From Mycobacterium sp. IS-836 (GTDB taxonomy: Bacteria > Actinomycetota > Actinomycetes > Mycobacteriales > Mycobacteriaceae), in contig NZ_MBEU01000036.1 of NCBI RefSeq assembly GCF_001954275.1, forward strand, positions 1 to 49,341: a stretch of DNA of 49,341 bases, written 5' to 3'. The translations under genes were made by a program, and so were the position numbers. The notes under the pieces were generated by a model. The model had not been told where the DNA came from. It saw only the letters and a list, made by a program, of their open reading frames with translations, and ran no database searches. Shown one piece after another: positions 25,345 through 35,130 of this stretch. How positions within the stretch are numbered: position 1 is the stretch's first letter; the number at the start of each line of letters is the position of its first letter.

Positions 25345-26499
25345 GTGCGCGTTGCAATCGTCGCCGAATCATTCCTCCCCAATGTCAACGGTGTCAGCAA
25401 CTCGGTGCTGCGCGTGCTGGAGCATCTGCGCCGTACCGGTCACGAAGCGCTCGTAATCGCGCCGGACAATCCGCCGGGCCAGCCCCGGGCGGATCGGATT
25501 CACGACGGCGTGCGGATACATCGGGTGCCGTCGCGGATGTTCCCAAAGGTCACCACGTTGCCGCTCGGTGTGCCGATGCCCCGGATGCTCAGCGTGCTGC
25601 GCGGTTTCAATCCCGACGTCATCCACCTGGCGTCGCCGGCGCTGCTCGGCTACGGCGGCGTGAAGGCGGCCCGGCGGCTGGGGGTGCCGACGGTCGCGGT
25701 GTACCAAACCGACGTCCCCGGTTTTGCGGCCAGCTACGGCATTCCGATGACGGCACGCGCGGCGTGGGCGTGGTTCCGCCACCTGCACAGCCTCGCAGAC
25801 CGGACCCTGGCTCCTTCCAGCGTGACGATGGAATCTCTTGTCGCCCATCGATTTCCGCGGGTACACCGATGGGCGCGCGGGGTCGACGTGCTGCGGTTCG
25901 CGCCGTCGGCGCGCAGCGAGGCCCTGCGGCGCCGGTGGTCGCCAGAGGGCAAGCCGATCGTCGGGTTCGTCGGCCGGCTCGCGCCGGAAAAGCACGCCGA
26001 GCGGTTGGCCGCGCTGAGGACCGACGAGTCGGTGCAGCTCGTCATCATCGGCGACGGCGTCGACCAACGCAAACTGCAATTGGCCATGCCCACAGCGGTT
26101 TTCACCGGTGCACTGTATGGCGAGGAGCTCGCCGAAGCGTATGCCAGCATGGACGTCTTCGTGCACACCGGCGAGCATGAGACGTTCTGCCAAGTCGTGC
26201 AGGAAGCGCTGGCGTCGGGGCTGCCGGTGATCGCGCCGGACGCCGGCGGACCCCGTGACCTGGTCGCGCCCTGGCGGACCGGACTTTTGTTGGGAGTCAA
26301 CGAGTTCGAGGCGCGGTTGCCCGGCGCTGTGGCGCACCTGCTCCAAGAACGCCACCGCTATTCGCCTGCCGCTCGGCGCAGCGTGCTCGGCCGCAGCTGG
26401 CCGGTCATCTGCGATGAGCTGCTCGGCCACTACGAGGCGGTCCTTTCGCCCTACGCGCCGGCGCGGGTGTCGTTCCGGCGACATGCGCAGGGTGAGTGA
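25345..26499 (+). CDS. mgtA: GDP-mannose-dependent alpha-mannosyltransferase (MgtA)
   Basis: 384 residues from GTG 25345 ([21 protein letters not shown]). GT-B fold, family GT4: N-terminal GVSNSVLRV loop, [18 protein letters not shown], donor-domain [17 protein letters not shown], and the E-x7-E motif in [21 protein letters not shown]. In M. tuberculosis the homologue Rv0557 (once called PimB) mannosylates a glucuronosyl-diacylglycerol to form mannosylated glycolipids of the membrane. A weak TTGACG at 25313 with TGTGAT 17 bases on lies only 3 bases before the start. There is no clear SD. Confidence 0.9.
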   Translation: MRVAIVAESFLPNVNGVSNSVLRVLEHLRRTGHEALVIAPDNPPGQPRADRIHDGVRIHRVPSRMFPKVTTLPLGVPMPRMLSVLRGFNPDVIHLASPALLGYGGVKAARRLGVPTVAVYQTDVPGFAASYGIPMTARAAWAWFRHLHSLADRTLAPSSVTMESLVAHRFPRVHRWARGVDVLRFAPSARSEALRRRWSPEGKPIVGFVGRLAPEKHAERLAALRTDESVQLVIIGDGVDQRKLQLAMPTAVFTGALYGEELAEAYASMDVFVHTGEHETFCQVVQEALASGLPVIAPDAGGPRDLVAPWRTGLLLGVNEFEARLPGAVAHLLQERHRYSPAARRSVLGRSWPVICDELLGHYEAVLSPYAPARVSFRRHAQGE

Positions 26500-26511
26500 G
26501 TGTCCGAGCCG

Positions 26512-26979
26512 CTAGATTTTGATCGGCGTCTTCGTCGTGTCCTCGAGGAACCTCGCCAGCAGCCGGTCGAACTGCGCAAGCTCGGCCGCCGACCAGCCCG
26601 AAAGCGCCCGCGCCAGGTGATCCCTGCGCACCTCGTGCAGGGATCCCGCGGCGCGCACGCCGTCCGCCGTGGCTTCAATGACCGAAACTCGGCCGTCGCC
26701 CGGATCACCGCGTCGCGTAACGAGTCCCGCATCGGCCAGGGCCCGCACCCGGCGAGTGGCCATCCCGACGTCCATGTGCGCCACCGTTGCCAGGCGCCCG
26801 ATCGGTAGAGGTCCCTCGTCGATCAAGACGCGAAGCAGGATGTAAGAGGGTTGCGATAGCTCGGTATCGGCAGCCGACGCCTGTCGGGCGAACGCCGAGC
26901 GACTCACGCTGAGCCGCACGATTCGCGAAAGCGTGGCGCTGATGGAATCCACTGAATCCCGCTTTGGCGCGTACGTCAC
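26512..26979 (-). CDS. MarR-family transcriptional regulator
   Basis: 155 residues from ATG 26979. Winged HTH: LSQPSYILLRVLIDEGPLPI, GRLATVAHMDVGMATRRVRALADAGLVTRR (recognition helix) and the wing GDPGDGRVSVIEATADG. N- and C-terminal helices form the dimer interface. It is divergent from a sulfotransferase/DUF1214 operon, with a palindrome between them that overlaps both likely -35 boxes, so autorepression plus repression of that operon is expected. Not present between Rv0557 and Rv0558 in M. tuberculosis. The ligand is unknown. Confidence 0.87.
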   Translation of the reverse strand: MTYAPKRDSVDSISATLSRIVRLSVSRSAFARQASAADTELSQPSYILLRVLIDEGPLPIGRLATVAHMDVGMATRRVRALADAGLVTRRGDPGDGRVSVIEATADGVRAAGSLHEVRRDHLARALSGWSAAELAQFDRLLARFLEDTTKTPIKI

Positions 26980-26993
26980 CCCCTCACCGTATC

Positions 26994-27033
26994 AAAAATA
27001 TACTTGACATAGTCAAATATATGGCGATAGCCT
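26994..27033. promoter_or_regulatory. MarR operator over divergent promoters
   Basis: Inverted repeat TTGAC-ata-GTCAA (27004-27016) flanked by A/T-rich arms (ATATA on the left, ATATAT on the right). On the plus strand TTGACA at 27004-27009 is a consensus -35, with TAGCCT 18 bases on (27028-27033) as a mycobacterial TAnnnT -10. On the minus strand the mirror arm gives TTGACT at 27016-27011. A protein bound here would block both promoters. Confidence 0.65.
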
Positions 27034-27063
27034 GCCGAAATCAGCTTGCGCTGAGGAGGTTTC

Positions 27064-28215
27064 ATGCTGGGGTCGCGCTTCTACTTTGACTGGCCCAACT
27101 ACTGGAGGATGCTGGGGCTGTTGCGCCGGGACCCGCCGGCATCGAGGCGCTGGTCGCGCTACTTGGCATTCCTGGTCGGCGTTCCGCTCGTCGCGGCGAT
27201 CCACGCCGTGTGTTTCACACTCGACCCGATCGTGTTCGGATCGCTGCGCCGCACCCGGGTGACCGGGCCGACGTTTTGCATCGGCCACGCCCGCAGCGGC
27301 ACAACGTACCTGCATCGGCTGATGGCCGCCGACCCACAGTTCAGCTATGCCTTGATGTACGAGCTGTTCTTCCCGTCGCTGTTGGAGAAGCGGTTATTGC
27401 ACCTTCTGTTTGTCGTTGACGCCGCGGTGTTCGGCAACCGCCTGCGGCACCGCCTTGACGCGATCGAGGAGCGACGGTTCGCGCCGACCGACGACATGCA
27501 CAAGACGGGCTTTTTCGTCCCCGAGGAGGACGACTTCTTTCTCACCTGGTCGCTGTGTTCGGGCTTCTGGATCATCATGTTCCCGTTCATGGGCGAGCTC
27601 GACTTCTACCACGTCGACGAATGGCCCGAACGCAAACGGCGGCGGGCGATGGACTTCTACAAAGAATGCGTCCGGCGACAGATCGCCCTCAACGGCGGCG
27701 GCACCCACCTGAGCAAGAACCCCACCTTCTGCGGTCGCGTCGAGTCGTTGATCGAGACGTTTCCCGACGCGAGATTCATTGTGCCCATGCGCAATCCCGA
27801 CGAGACGATTCCGAGCCTGCTCAAGTTGCTGAAGACCGAGTGGGGCCTGCGCGGCCGCGACGAGCGCCTGATCGCGAAATCGCTGCGCGTGCTGGCCGAC
27901 CAGTCCTTCGACACCTACCAGCGTCCGCTTGATGTCCTGGCCCGGCACCCCGACGTTCGCTCGGTCGTCGTCGACTATCGCGAGCTGGTCGCGCAACCCG
28001 AGGCCACGATGCGCCGGATCTACCGGGAGTTGGACCTCGATCTAGGTCCGGTGGCCGCCAAGGCGTTCGCGTCCGCCGGGGCCGGTCACGAATCGACCCA
28101 CCGCTACAGCCTCGAGGAATTCGGCCTCGACCCCCACGAAATCCACACCCGCCTGGCCGCCCTGTTCGATCAATACCAGTGGGACACCGAAGGAAAGGAA
28201 GCAGATGTCCACTGA
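27064..28215 (+). CDS. Sulfotransferase family protein (PF13469 type)
   Basis: 383 residues from ATG 27064, preceded by AGGAGG. An amphipathic or membrane-seeking segment (YLAFLVGVPLVAAIHAVCF, about 36-54) precedes the PAPS-dependent fold: the 5'-phosphosulfate loop CIGHARSGTTYLHRLM (about 76-91), and the 3'-phosphate-binding region FIVPMRNPDETIPSLLKLL. VRSVVVDYRELVAQP follows, as in Sulfotransferase_3 proteins. It would move sulfate from PAPS to a hydroxyl or amine of a lipid, glycan or small molecule, likely at the membrane. The acceptor is unknown. The last 11 bases overlap the DUF1214 gene. This locus is absent from the corresponding site of M. tuberculosis. Confidence 0.85.
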   Translation: MLGSRFYFDWPNYWRMLGLLRRDPPASRRWSRYLAFLVGVPLVAAIHAVCFTLDPIVFGSLRRTRVTGPTFCIGHARSGTTYLHRLMAADPQFSYALMYELFFPSLLEKRLLHLLFVVDAAVFGNRLRHRLDAIEERRFAPTDDMHKTGFFVPEEDDFFLTWSLCSGFWIIMFPFMGELDFYHVDEWPERKRRRAMDFYKECVRRQIALNGGGTHLSKNPTFCGRVESLIETFPDARFIVPMRNPDETIPSLLKLLKTEWGLRGRDERLIAKSLRVLADQSFDTYQRPLDVLARHPDVRSVVVDYRELVAQPEATMRRIYRELDLDLGPVAAKAFASAGAGHESTHRYSLEEFGLDPHEIHTRLAALFDQYQWDTEGKEADVH

Positions 28216-29509
28216 ATCAACCCGGGTCGAACTCCGCGCGGCCTGGACGGACATGATCGACGCCCTGACGCGGGCACGCGACGCCGTCGACTCCGCCGAG
28301 CTGCACGCGCCACCGCTGACCGAACAGGGCCTGGCGGAGGGGCACCGCTACCTGCTGGGCTTCGTGTTCAGCGCGATCGAGCGCGCGTTCTTCGAAGACC
28401 CCGAATTCCCGTACTTCCGGCGCGCCATCCAACCGCTCGACAAGGCAACCATCGACAACGCCGACGCCCTGTACCTCTCGGCCTCGATCGACGGCGCCAA
28501 GGGCTACCGGGTCCGCGGCCGGCTCGTGCCGAAAGCGCCGCAGTACATCATCTTTGAGGCCCACACCGCGTACGCCGGGGACACCGGCAGCCTCGCCGAA
28601 CTCGCCCCGGGAGGGCGCGCCGTCACCGGATCGTTGGATACCGCCGACCTCGCGGTCGACGAAGACGGCCGGTTCGAGATCCTGCTTGCTCCCAAGCGGC
28701 CGACAGGTCACGCCGGGAATTTCATCGCCACCGCCACGGCGGAGGGCAGCCAAACGGCGCGATTCCTCATCGCCCGCATGCTCTTTCACGACTGGGAAAA
28801 CGAGACATCGCCCGAGCTGCACATCGCGCAGATCGGCAATGAGGGCGCCCGTCCGGCGCCGATCGATCCGGCCGCCGCGGCCCGGCACCTTCGTCGCGTC
28901 GGCACGATCGCCGAAAACCAGATGAGGTTCTGGAACGAGTTCTACGACGTGGTGCTGGAGGCGCACGGCGACAAGAACGGCGACGGGTTCACCCTCATGC
29001 CCCGCAACGCCCTGAACGAGCCGGCGCTCGCCAACCTCGCCATGGGCGGCGGGCAGAGCACCAACGTCTACTCCGGTGGCGTCTTCGACCTTGAGCCCGA
29101 CGAGGCGCTGCTCGTCGAAGTCGCCGTCCCCGTGGCGCCGGCGTACATGGGCTTCCATCTATCCAATCTGTGGGGCGAGTCGCTCGATTACGCCAACCAC
29201 ACGAGCAGCCTGAACGGATTTCAGTCCGAACCGGGGCCGGACGGGACCTTCCGCTATGTGGTCGCGGGGACCGACCCCGGCGTGCCGAACTGGCTCGACA
29301 CCGCCGGCCACCGCGGCGGGTTTCTGGCCCTGCGGTGGACGTACTCCAAGGCCCCGCCCGACTTGCCGACGGCGACGGCGACCAAGGTACCGCTGGCCGG
29401 CGTGCGTCAACACCTTCCCGCGACCACCCGCGCCGTCTCTCCCGAGGAGCGCAGGGAGCAGATCAGGGTGCGCCAAGAACACGTGCAGCGAAGGTACCGA
29501 CAATATTGA
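28205..29509 (+). CDS. DUF1214 domain protein coupled to the sulfotransferase
   Basis: 434 residues from ATG 28205, overlapping the sulfotransferase by 11 bases; GGAAAGGAAG just upstream serves as SD. Soluble with no signal peptide. An N-terminal helical region (ELRAAWTDMIDALTRARDAV) is followed by a beta-rich part (DALYLSASIDGAKGYRVRGR ... EDGRFEILLAPKRP). A C-terminal DUF1214-like end has VPNWLDTAGHRGGFLALRW. The family often sits near lipid or steroid metabolism genes in actinobacteria but has no assigned activity that I know of. Tight coupling to a sulfotransferase suggests they act on the same substrate or product. Confidence 0.8.
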   Translation: MSTESTRVELRAAWTDMIDALTRARDAVDSAELHAPPLTEQGLAEGHRYLLGFVFSAIERAFFEDPEFPYFRRAIQPLDKATIDNADALYLSASIDGAKGYRVRGRLVPKAPQYIIFEAHTAYAGDTGSLAELAPGGRAVTGSLDTADLAVDEDGRFEILLAPKRPTGHAGNFIATATAEGSQTARFLIARMLFHDWENETSPELHIAQIGNEGARPAPIDPAAAARHLRRVGTIAENQMRFWNEFYDVVLEAHGDKNGDGFTLMPRNALNEPALANLAMGGGQSTNVYSGGVFDLEPDEALLVEVAVPVAPAYMGFHLSNLWGESLDYANHTSSLNGFQSEPGPDGTFRYVVAGTDPGVPNWLDTAGHRGGFLALRWTYSKAPPDLPTATATKVPLAGVRQHLPATTRAVSPEERREQIRVRQEHVQRRYRQY

Positions 29510-29527
29510 CCCGGTAGCGTCGTCGGC

Positions 29528-30220
29528 GTGAGCCGCGCGGCGCTGGATAAGGACCCCCGCGACGTCGCGTCGATGTTCGACGGCGTCGCCCGCCGGTATG
29601 ACCTCACCAATACCGTGCTGTCGCTGGGCCAGGACCGGTACTGGCGTCGGGCGACGCGTTCGGCGCTGAAGATCGCGCCCGGCCACAAGGTGCTCGACCT
29701 GGCCGCCGGCACCGCGGTGTCGACCATGGAGCTGGGCAAGTCCGGGGCGTGGTGTGTGGCGGCCGATTTTTCCGTCGGGATGCTTGCCGCCGGAGCCGCG
29801 CGCAAGGTGCCGAAGGTCGCCGGCGACGCCACCCGGCTGCCGTTCGGTGACAACGTATTCGATGCGGTCACAATCAGTTTCGGCTTGCGCAATGTGGCCG
29901 ACCCGCAGGCGGCGCTGCGCGAGATGGCGCGGGTCACCCGGCCCGGCGGTCGATTGGTGGTGTGCGAATTTTCCACGCCCACCAATGCGCTGTTCGCCAC
30001 CGCCTACAAGGAATATCTGATGCGGGCGTTGCCCCGGGTGGCGCGGGCGGTGTCCAGCAACCCCGACGCCTACGTGTATCTCGCGGAGTCGATCAGGGCC
30101 TGGCCCGACCAGGCGACGCTGGCGGGTCGGATTTCGGCCGCGGGTTGGTCAGCGGTGCGGTGGCGCAACCTGACCGGCGGCATTGTGGCCTTGCACGCCG
30201 CGTACAAGGCCCTGCGGTGA
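29528..30220 (+). CDS. menG: Demethylmenaquinone methyltransferase (MenG/UbiE)
   Basis: 230 residues from GTG 29528. Class I SAM methyltransferase of the UbiE/COQ5 family that makes menaquinone from demethylmenaquinone. N-terminal [20 protein letters not shown] and [10 protein letters not shown] are UbiE signatures; SAM motif I is [12 protein letters not shown], later [15 protein letters not shown] and the [13 protein letters not shown] end. Annotated as menH or ubiE in M. tuberculosis (Rv0558). It converges on the DUF732 gene with a 7-base gap. Confidence 0.93.
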   Translation: MSRAALDKDPRDVASMFDGVARRYDLTNTVLSLGQDRYWRRATRSALKIAPGHKVLDLAAGTAVSTMELGKSGAWCVAADFSVGMLAAGAARKVPKVAGDATRLPFGDNVFDAVTISFGLRNVADPQAALREMARVTRPGGRLVVCEFSTPTNALFATAYKEYLMRALPRVARAVSSNPDAYVYLAESIRAWPDQATLAGRISAAGWSAVRWRNLTGGIVALHAAYKALR

Positions 30221-30227
30221 CCGGGGC

Positions 30228-30614
30228 CTAGCGACCGGCGCTTTGTACGAAGCCGACCTGGTCGGGGCAGTAGTGGTCGACCGCGGCGCCGAGGAACTGG
30301 AACGCCTGTCCCTCGGTGGTGCCGCGTGGCAGGTTGCGCTGGATGAAGTTGGCCGACTTGTACGGGTCGGTGTCCACGCCCCTGCCGATTCGGTCGCAGG
30401 TGATCTTGCCCAGCCACGCCAGTTGGTCCTGCGGCTGGTAGATGCCGAACCCGTTCACGGTGTTCTTGAACGGAGCGTCGTAGTCGCTGGGCGGCGACGG
30501 CGTCCGCGGCGTCGGATACGGCGCGGTTGGCGGTGGATCGGCGTACACCGGCGCGGCCAGCGCGATGGCTGCGGCCGCCATAGTGACGCTTGCAAGCAGC
30601 TTGGTACCCCTCAT
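30228..30614 (-). CDS. Secreted DUF732 protein (Rv0559c-like)
   Basis: 128 residues from ATG 30614. Sec signal peptide (MRGTKLLASVTMAAAAIALA, cleavage near APVYA-D), then a proline-rich stretch (DPPPTAPYPTPRTPSPPSD) that I do not recall in the M. tuberculosis protein. The DUF732 domain follows: DRIGRGVDTDPYKSANFIQR and AFQFLGAAVDHYCPDQVGF with two cysteines able to pair. In M. tuberculosis Rv0559c is induced by salicylate with Rv0560c; the same order here (methyltransferase upstream, 42-base gap) suggests one transcript. Function unknown. Confidence 0.88.
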   Translation of the reverse strand: MRGTKLLASVTMAAAAIALAAPVYADPPPTAPYPTPRTPSPPSDYDAPFKNTVNGFGIYQPQDQLAWLGKITCDRIGRGVDTDPYKSANFIQRNLPRGTTEGQAFQFLGAAVDHYCPDQVGFVQSAGR

Positions 30615-30656
30615 TAGCAGGACTATACACCTCGGCGATGGCTCGAAATTGGCAAA

Positions 30657-31376
<720 letters not shown>

Positions 31377-31385
31377 AACCACGCT

Positions 31386-32612
31386 TCAGCTGAACGGCGT
31401 TCGCCGGTCGACGAGCCGCGACAGCCGCCCCCCGCCGCGCCATACCCGCGCCACCCAGTCGGCATCGTCGTCGGTGACCAGGTTGGCCATCACCCGCACG
31501 GCGATGGTCATGAGCGCGCTGGAGCGCATCGCGATCGGCCCGGTGGCAGGCAGGAAGCGTTGGAAGGTGAGCAGCAACGCCAGCCTGCGCGCCACCGAGA
31601 ACCCGCGGCCGTAGTGGTGTTGCAGCAGCGAGGGCCACACCCGCGACAGGTCGCGGGTGTCCAGCAGCTCGGCGGCCAGGCGGCCGGTCTCCAGGCCGTA
31701 GTCGATGCCTTCGCCGTTGAGCGGGTTGACGCAGGCCGCGGAGTCGCCGATCAGCATCCAATTCGGCCCGGCCACCCCCGACACCGCACCGCCCATCGGC
31801 AGCAGCGCCGAAGCCACCGCGCGGGGCTGGCCGGTGAAGCCCCACTCGTCGCGGCGCAGGTCGGTGTAGTACGAAATCAGCGGCCGCAGCGCCAGATCCG
31901 CCGGGCGCTTCGACGTCGACAACGCTCCCACACCGATGTTCACCTCGCCGTTGCCGAGCGGAAAAATCCAGCCGTAGCCGGGCAGCACGGCGCCGTCGGG
32001 GGAGCGCAGTTCCAGATGCGACGTCAGCCAGGGGTCGTCGCTGCGCGGGGTGGTCAGGTAGCCGCGGGCGGCCACGCCGTACACCGTCTCTTGATGCCAG
32101 CGCCTGCCCAGTTTGCGCCCCAACGACGACCGGGCCCCGTCGGCGACGATCAGCCGGCGACAGCCCACCTCGGTGCCGTCGGCCAATGTCAGTGACGTCA
32201 CCCGTCTCGATGAGTCATGGTGGGTGGCAACGGCTTTGGTTCCGAGCAGCATCCGCGCGCCGGCGTCTTCGGCGACCTTGCGGATTCGGTCGTCCAGCTC
32301 GAAGCGGGCCACCGCGCTGCCGGTCGACGGGAACGACGGTCCGGGCCAATCCACTTCCAGCTCGCCGCCGAATCCGCTCATCCGTAGACCCCGATGCCTG
32401 ATGCGGGTATCCAGCCAGTCGGCCAGGCCCAGCCGTTCCAGCTCGGCGACGGCGCGCGGGGTCAGCCCGTCACCGCAGGCCTTGTCGCGGGGGAAGCTGG
32501 CCGAGTCGACGACCAGGACGTCGCGGCCGGCGCGCGCGGCCCAGGCCGCGGCGGCCGAACCGGCGGGTCCGGCGCCCACGACTACCACGTCGGCCTTGGT
32601 CTCCACGCTCAC
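31386..32612 (-). CDS. menJ: Menaquinone reductase, geranylgeranyl reductase family (MenJ)
   Basis: 408 residues from GTG 32612, the same length I recall for Rv0561c. FAD-dependent: N-terminal VVVVGAGPAGSAAAAWAARAG, DKACGDGLTPRAVAELERLG, and the FAD motif LIGDSAACVNPLNGEGIDYG. In mycobacteria MenJ saturates one isoprene unit (beta position) of menaquinone-9 to give MK-9(II-H2). It is head to head with grcC1, which makes the polyprenyl tail precursor, with 47 bases between them for both promoters. Confidence 0.93.
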   Translation of the reverse strand: MSVETKADVVVVGAGPAGSAAAAWAARAGRDVLVVDSASFPRDKACGDGLTPRAVAELERLGLADWLDTRIRHRGLRMSGFGGELEVDWPGPSFPSTGSAVARFELDDRIRKVAEDAGARMLLGTKAVATHHDSSRRVTSLTLADGTEVGCRRLIVADGARSSLGRKLGRRWHQETVYGVAARGYLTTPRSDDPWLTSHLELRSPDGAVLPGYGWIFPLGNGEVNIGVGALSTSKRPADLALRPLISYYTDLRRDEWGFTGQPRAVASALLPMGGAVSGVAGPNWMLIGDSAACVNPLNGEGIDYGLETGRLAAELLDTRDLSRVWPSLLQHHYGRGFSVARRLALLLTFQRFLPATGPIAMRSSALMTIAVRVMANLVTDDDADWVARVWRGGGRLSRLVDRRTPFS

Positions 32613-32659
32613 CAGTATGTTGGTCGAGTGAGTACTCCGGCGAACAGCGGGTGGGTCGG

Positions 32660-33667
32660 GTGAGGACTCCCGCAACGGTGGTGGCGGGCGTGGACTTCGG
32701 CGACGCCGCGTTCGCCGCGACGGTCCGCGACGGTGTCGCGAAAATCGAGCAGCTCATGGACACCGAACTCCGCAGCGCCGACGCGATCATGACGGACTCA
32801 CTGACGCACCTGTTCAAGGCCGGCGGCAAGCGGTTCCGGCCGCTTTTCACCGTGCTGTCCGCCCAGATCGGACCCCACCCGGACGCCGCGGAGGTGACGA
32901 TCGCCGGCGCGGTCATCGAACTGGTGCACCTGGCCACGCTCTACCACGACGACGTGATGGACGAGGCGGAGGTGCGCCGCGGCGCCCCGACGGCGAACGT
33001 GCGCTGGAGCAACAACGTCGCGATCCTGGCCGGCGACTATCTGTTCGCGACGGCGTCGCGGCTGGTCTCGCGGTTGGGGCCGGTGGCGGTGCGGCTCATC
33101 GCCGAAACGTTCGCTCAGCTGGTCACCGGCCAGATGCGCGAGACCCGCGGTGTCGCCGAGGCATCGGATTCGATCGAGCACTACCTGAAGGTGGTCTACG
33201 AGAAGACGGCCTGTCTGATTTCGGCCGCCGGCGAGTTCGGCGCCATGTTCTCCGGGGCGGACGAGGATCAGGTCGCGCGCCTGAGCCGGCTCGGCGGCCT
33301 GGTGGGCACCGCGTTTCAGATCTCCGACGACATCATCGACATCGACAGCGACTCCCACGAATCGGGGAAGCTGCCGGGCACCGATGTGCGCGAAGGGGTG
33401 CACACCCTGCCGATGCTCTACGCGCTGGCCGAAACCGGACCCGAGGCGGCGCGGCTGCGCGAGCTACTGGCCGGGCCCGTCGATGATGACGACGCCGTGA
33501 CCGAGGCCCTGACGCTGTTGCGGGCGTCGCCGGGCATGGCCAAGGCGAAGGATTTCCTGGCGCAATATGCCGCGAAAGCCCACCATGAGCTGGCCCTTTT
33601 GCCCGATGTGCCGGGGCGGCACGCGATGCAGGCGCTGGTCGACTACACCATCAGCCGGCACGGCTAG
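32660..33667 (+). CDS. grcC1: Polyprenyl diphosphate synthase (GrcC1)
   Basis: 335 residues from GTG 32660 (another GTG lies at 32651; the chosen start gives the M. tuberculosis length). Trans-isoprenyl diphosphate synthase: GGKRFRPLFTVL, the first Asp-rich motif YHDDVMDEAEVRRG, GDYLFATASRLV, and the second FQISDDIIDIDSD. It condenses isopentenyl diphosphate into the long all-trans chain, likely the C45 side chain of menaquinone. Chain length is not readable with certainty here. Matches Rv0562. Confidence 0.92.
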   Translation: MRTPATVVAGVDFGDAAFAATVRDGVAKIEQLMDTELRSADAIMTDSLTHLFKAGGKRFRPLFTVLSAQIGPHPDAAEVTIAGAVIELVHLATLYHDDVMDEAEVRRGAPTANVRWSNNVAILAGDYLFATASRLVSRLGPVAVRLIAETFAQLVTGQMRETRGVAEASDSIEHYLKVVYEKTACLISAAGEFGAMFSGADEDQVARLSRLGGLVGTAFQISDDIIDIDSDSHESGKLPGTDVREGVHTLPMLYALAETGPEAARLRELLAGPVDDDDAVTEALTLLRASPGMAKAKDFLAQYAAKAHHELALLPDVPGRHAMQALVDYTISRHG

Positions 33668-33748
33668 CGCGGGTTACGGAACTCCGCCCGCCGTTTCGGG
33701 CGTTCAATAGGGTGAAGTCCGAGACAGAGTGGTCCGAGGAGGACACCG

Positions 33749-34603
33749 ATGACCTGGCATCCCCATGCCAACAGGCTGAAGACCTTCGCCCTGTTGGTCG
33801 GTATGTCCGTGTTGATCGTGCTGGTGGGCTCGCTGTTCGGCAGGACGGCGATGTGGCTGGCGGTCCTGTTCGCGATCGGCATGAACGCCTACACCTACTT
33901 CAACAGCGACAAGCTGGCGCTGCGGGCGATGCACGCGCAGCCGGTCTCCGAGCTGCAGGAGCCGGCGATGTACCGGATCGTGCGCGAGCTCGCCACCTCC
34001 GCGCACCAGCCGATGCCGAGGCTGTACATCAGCGACACGAACGCCCCCAACGCTTTCGCCACCGGACGCAACCCGCGCAACGCCGCGGTGTGCTGTACCA
34101 CCGGCATTTTGAGCATCCTCAGCGAGCGTGAGCTGCGCGCCGTGCTCGGGCATGAACTTTCCCACGTCTACAACCGCGACATCCTGATCTCGTGTATCGC
34201 CGGCGCCCTGGCGTCGGTGATCACCGCGCTGTCCTACATAGCGATGTTTTTCGGCGGCGATGACCGGGATGGCGAGAATCCCTTTGCGCTGCTGCTGGTT
34301 TCGCTGCTGGGCCCGATCGCCGCGACGGTCGTGCGGCTCGCGGTGTCGCGTTCCCGCGAATACCAGGCCGACGAGTCGGGTGCCGTGCTGACCGGTGATC
34401 CCTTGGCGCTGGCGTCTGCGCTGCGCAAGATCTCCGGCGGTGTGCAGGCGGCGCCGCTGCCGCCGGAGCCGCAGCTGGCCAGCCAGGCGCATCTGATGAT
34501 CGCCAACCCGTTCCGAGCGGGCGAGCGAATCGGGTCGCTGTTCTCCACGCACCCGCCGATCGAGGACCGCATCCGCCGGCTGGAAGCGATGGCGCGGGGC
34601 TGA
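33749..34603 (+). CDS. htpX: Membrane zinc metalloprotease (HtpX)
   Basis: 284 residues from ATG 33749, with GAGGAGG upstream. Family M48B heat-shock protease of the inner membrane with a cytosolic active site, degrading misfolded membrane proteins. Two N-terminal helices (about 12-45), zinc-binding HELSHVYN (about 131), two more helices, and the third ligand in [17 protein letters not shown]. The C-terminal [16 protein letters not shown] is typical. Matches Rv0563. Confidence 0.95.
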   Translation: MTWHPHANRLKTFALLVGMSVLIVLVGSLFGRTAMWLAVLFAIGMNAYTYFNSDKLALRAMHAQPVSELQEPAMYRIVRELATSAHQPMPRLYISDTNAPNAFATGRNPRNAAVCCTTGILSILSERELRAVLGHELSHVYNRDILISCIAGALASVITALSYIAMFFGGDDRDGENPFALLLVSLLGPIAATVVRLAVSRSREYQADESGAVLTGDPLALASALRKISGGVQAAPLPPEPQLASQAHLMIANPFRAGERIGSLFSTHPPIEDRIRRLEAMARG

Positions 34604-34615
34604 TAGCGCGTGAGT

Positions 34616-35038
34616 TTATCTGGTGTTGAGTCGCGGAAACCAGGGCGCTCCACGAAGAGGGCGGTAGTCGGCGACGGCAAAGGCGATCGCGGCTGCCGAG
34701 ATCAGCGCGATAAAGACGCCGGGCTGCCGCGTCGCGTGTTCAGGGAAGTCAAAGGGAATCAGCCAGGCGAGCAGCAACATTGAGGTGGTGTTCAGCAGGT
34801 CGGTTGCGGCGATAAGCGATAGATCAGGGCGGCCCGCCCCATATTGTCCGCCGGTGATCGCCGTGGCGATCCCGAGCACGCCGGCGGCTACGAACAACGC
34901 GGCGGCTACTGCGTTGAGCTCCCAACCGGTGCGGTAGACGCCCTGAAGGCCGGCCCAGGGTAAAAACACCGCGACGATTAACGAGGCGCCGCCGATGCCG
35001 GCGATCAGCCGTCGATATATGGATGTTTTCGTGGCCAT
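34616..35038 (-). CDS. Four-helix small membrane protein under a divergent TetR
   Basis: 140 residues from ATG 35038, with GGAGGA upstream (an in-frame start at 35089 would run into the operator region). Four hydrophobic segments: LIAGIGGASLIVAVFLPWAG (10-29), NAVAAALFVAAGVLGIATAI (about 42-61), LLNTTSMLLLAWLI (about 80-95) and VFIALISAAAIAFAVADY (about 107-124). I do not recognise a family. Two ATAAC-N4-GTTAT palindromes in the 92-bp gap to the TetR gene imply it is that regulator's target. Absent between Rv0563 and Rv0564c in M. tuberculosis. Confidence 0.75.
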   Translation of the reverse strand: MATKTSIYRRLIAGIGGASLIVAVFLPWAGLQGVYRTGWELNAVAAALFVAAGVLGIATAITGGQYGAGRPDLSLIAATDLLNTTSMLLLAWLIPFDFPEHATRQPGVFIALISAAAIAFAVADYRPLRGAPWFPRLNTR

Positions 35039-35082
35039 GTGCGTCCTCCGGGTGAGTGCGGTGATCAGTCCGCCGCGTCGCC

Positions 35083-35096
35083 ATAACAATTGTTAT
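35083..35096. promoter_or_regulatory. TetR operator, ATAAC-AATT-GTTAT
   Basis: Perfect 14-bp palindrome ATAACAATTGTTAT in the divergent gap. It shares the half-site ATAAC and 4-base spacer with 35111-35124, while the spacer base content differs, as expected for a true protein-binding pair. Confidence 0.75.
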
Positions 35097-35110
35097 TCCC
35101 TGTCACGAAC

Positions 35111-35124
35111 ATAACGGCCGTTAT
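35111..35124. promoter_or_regulatory. TetR operator, ATAAC-GGCC-GTTAT
   Basis: Perfect 14-bp palindrome ATAACGGCCGTTAT, centre 28 bp from the first copy and ending 6 bases before the TetR start codon. It likely blocks tetR transcription; the other copy is nearer the membrane gene. Confidence 0.75.
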
Positions 35125-35130
35125 GGCATC

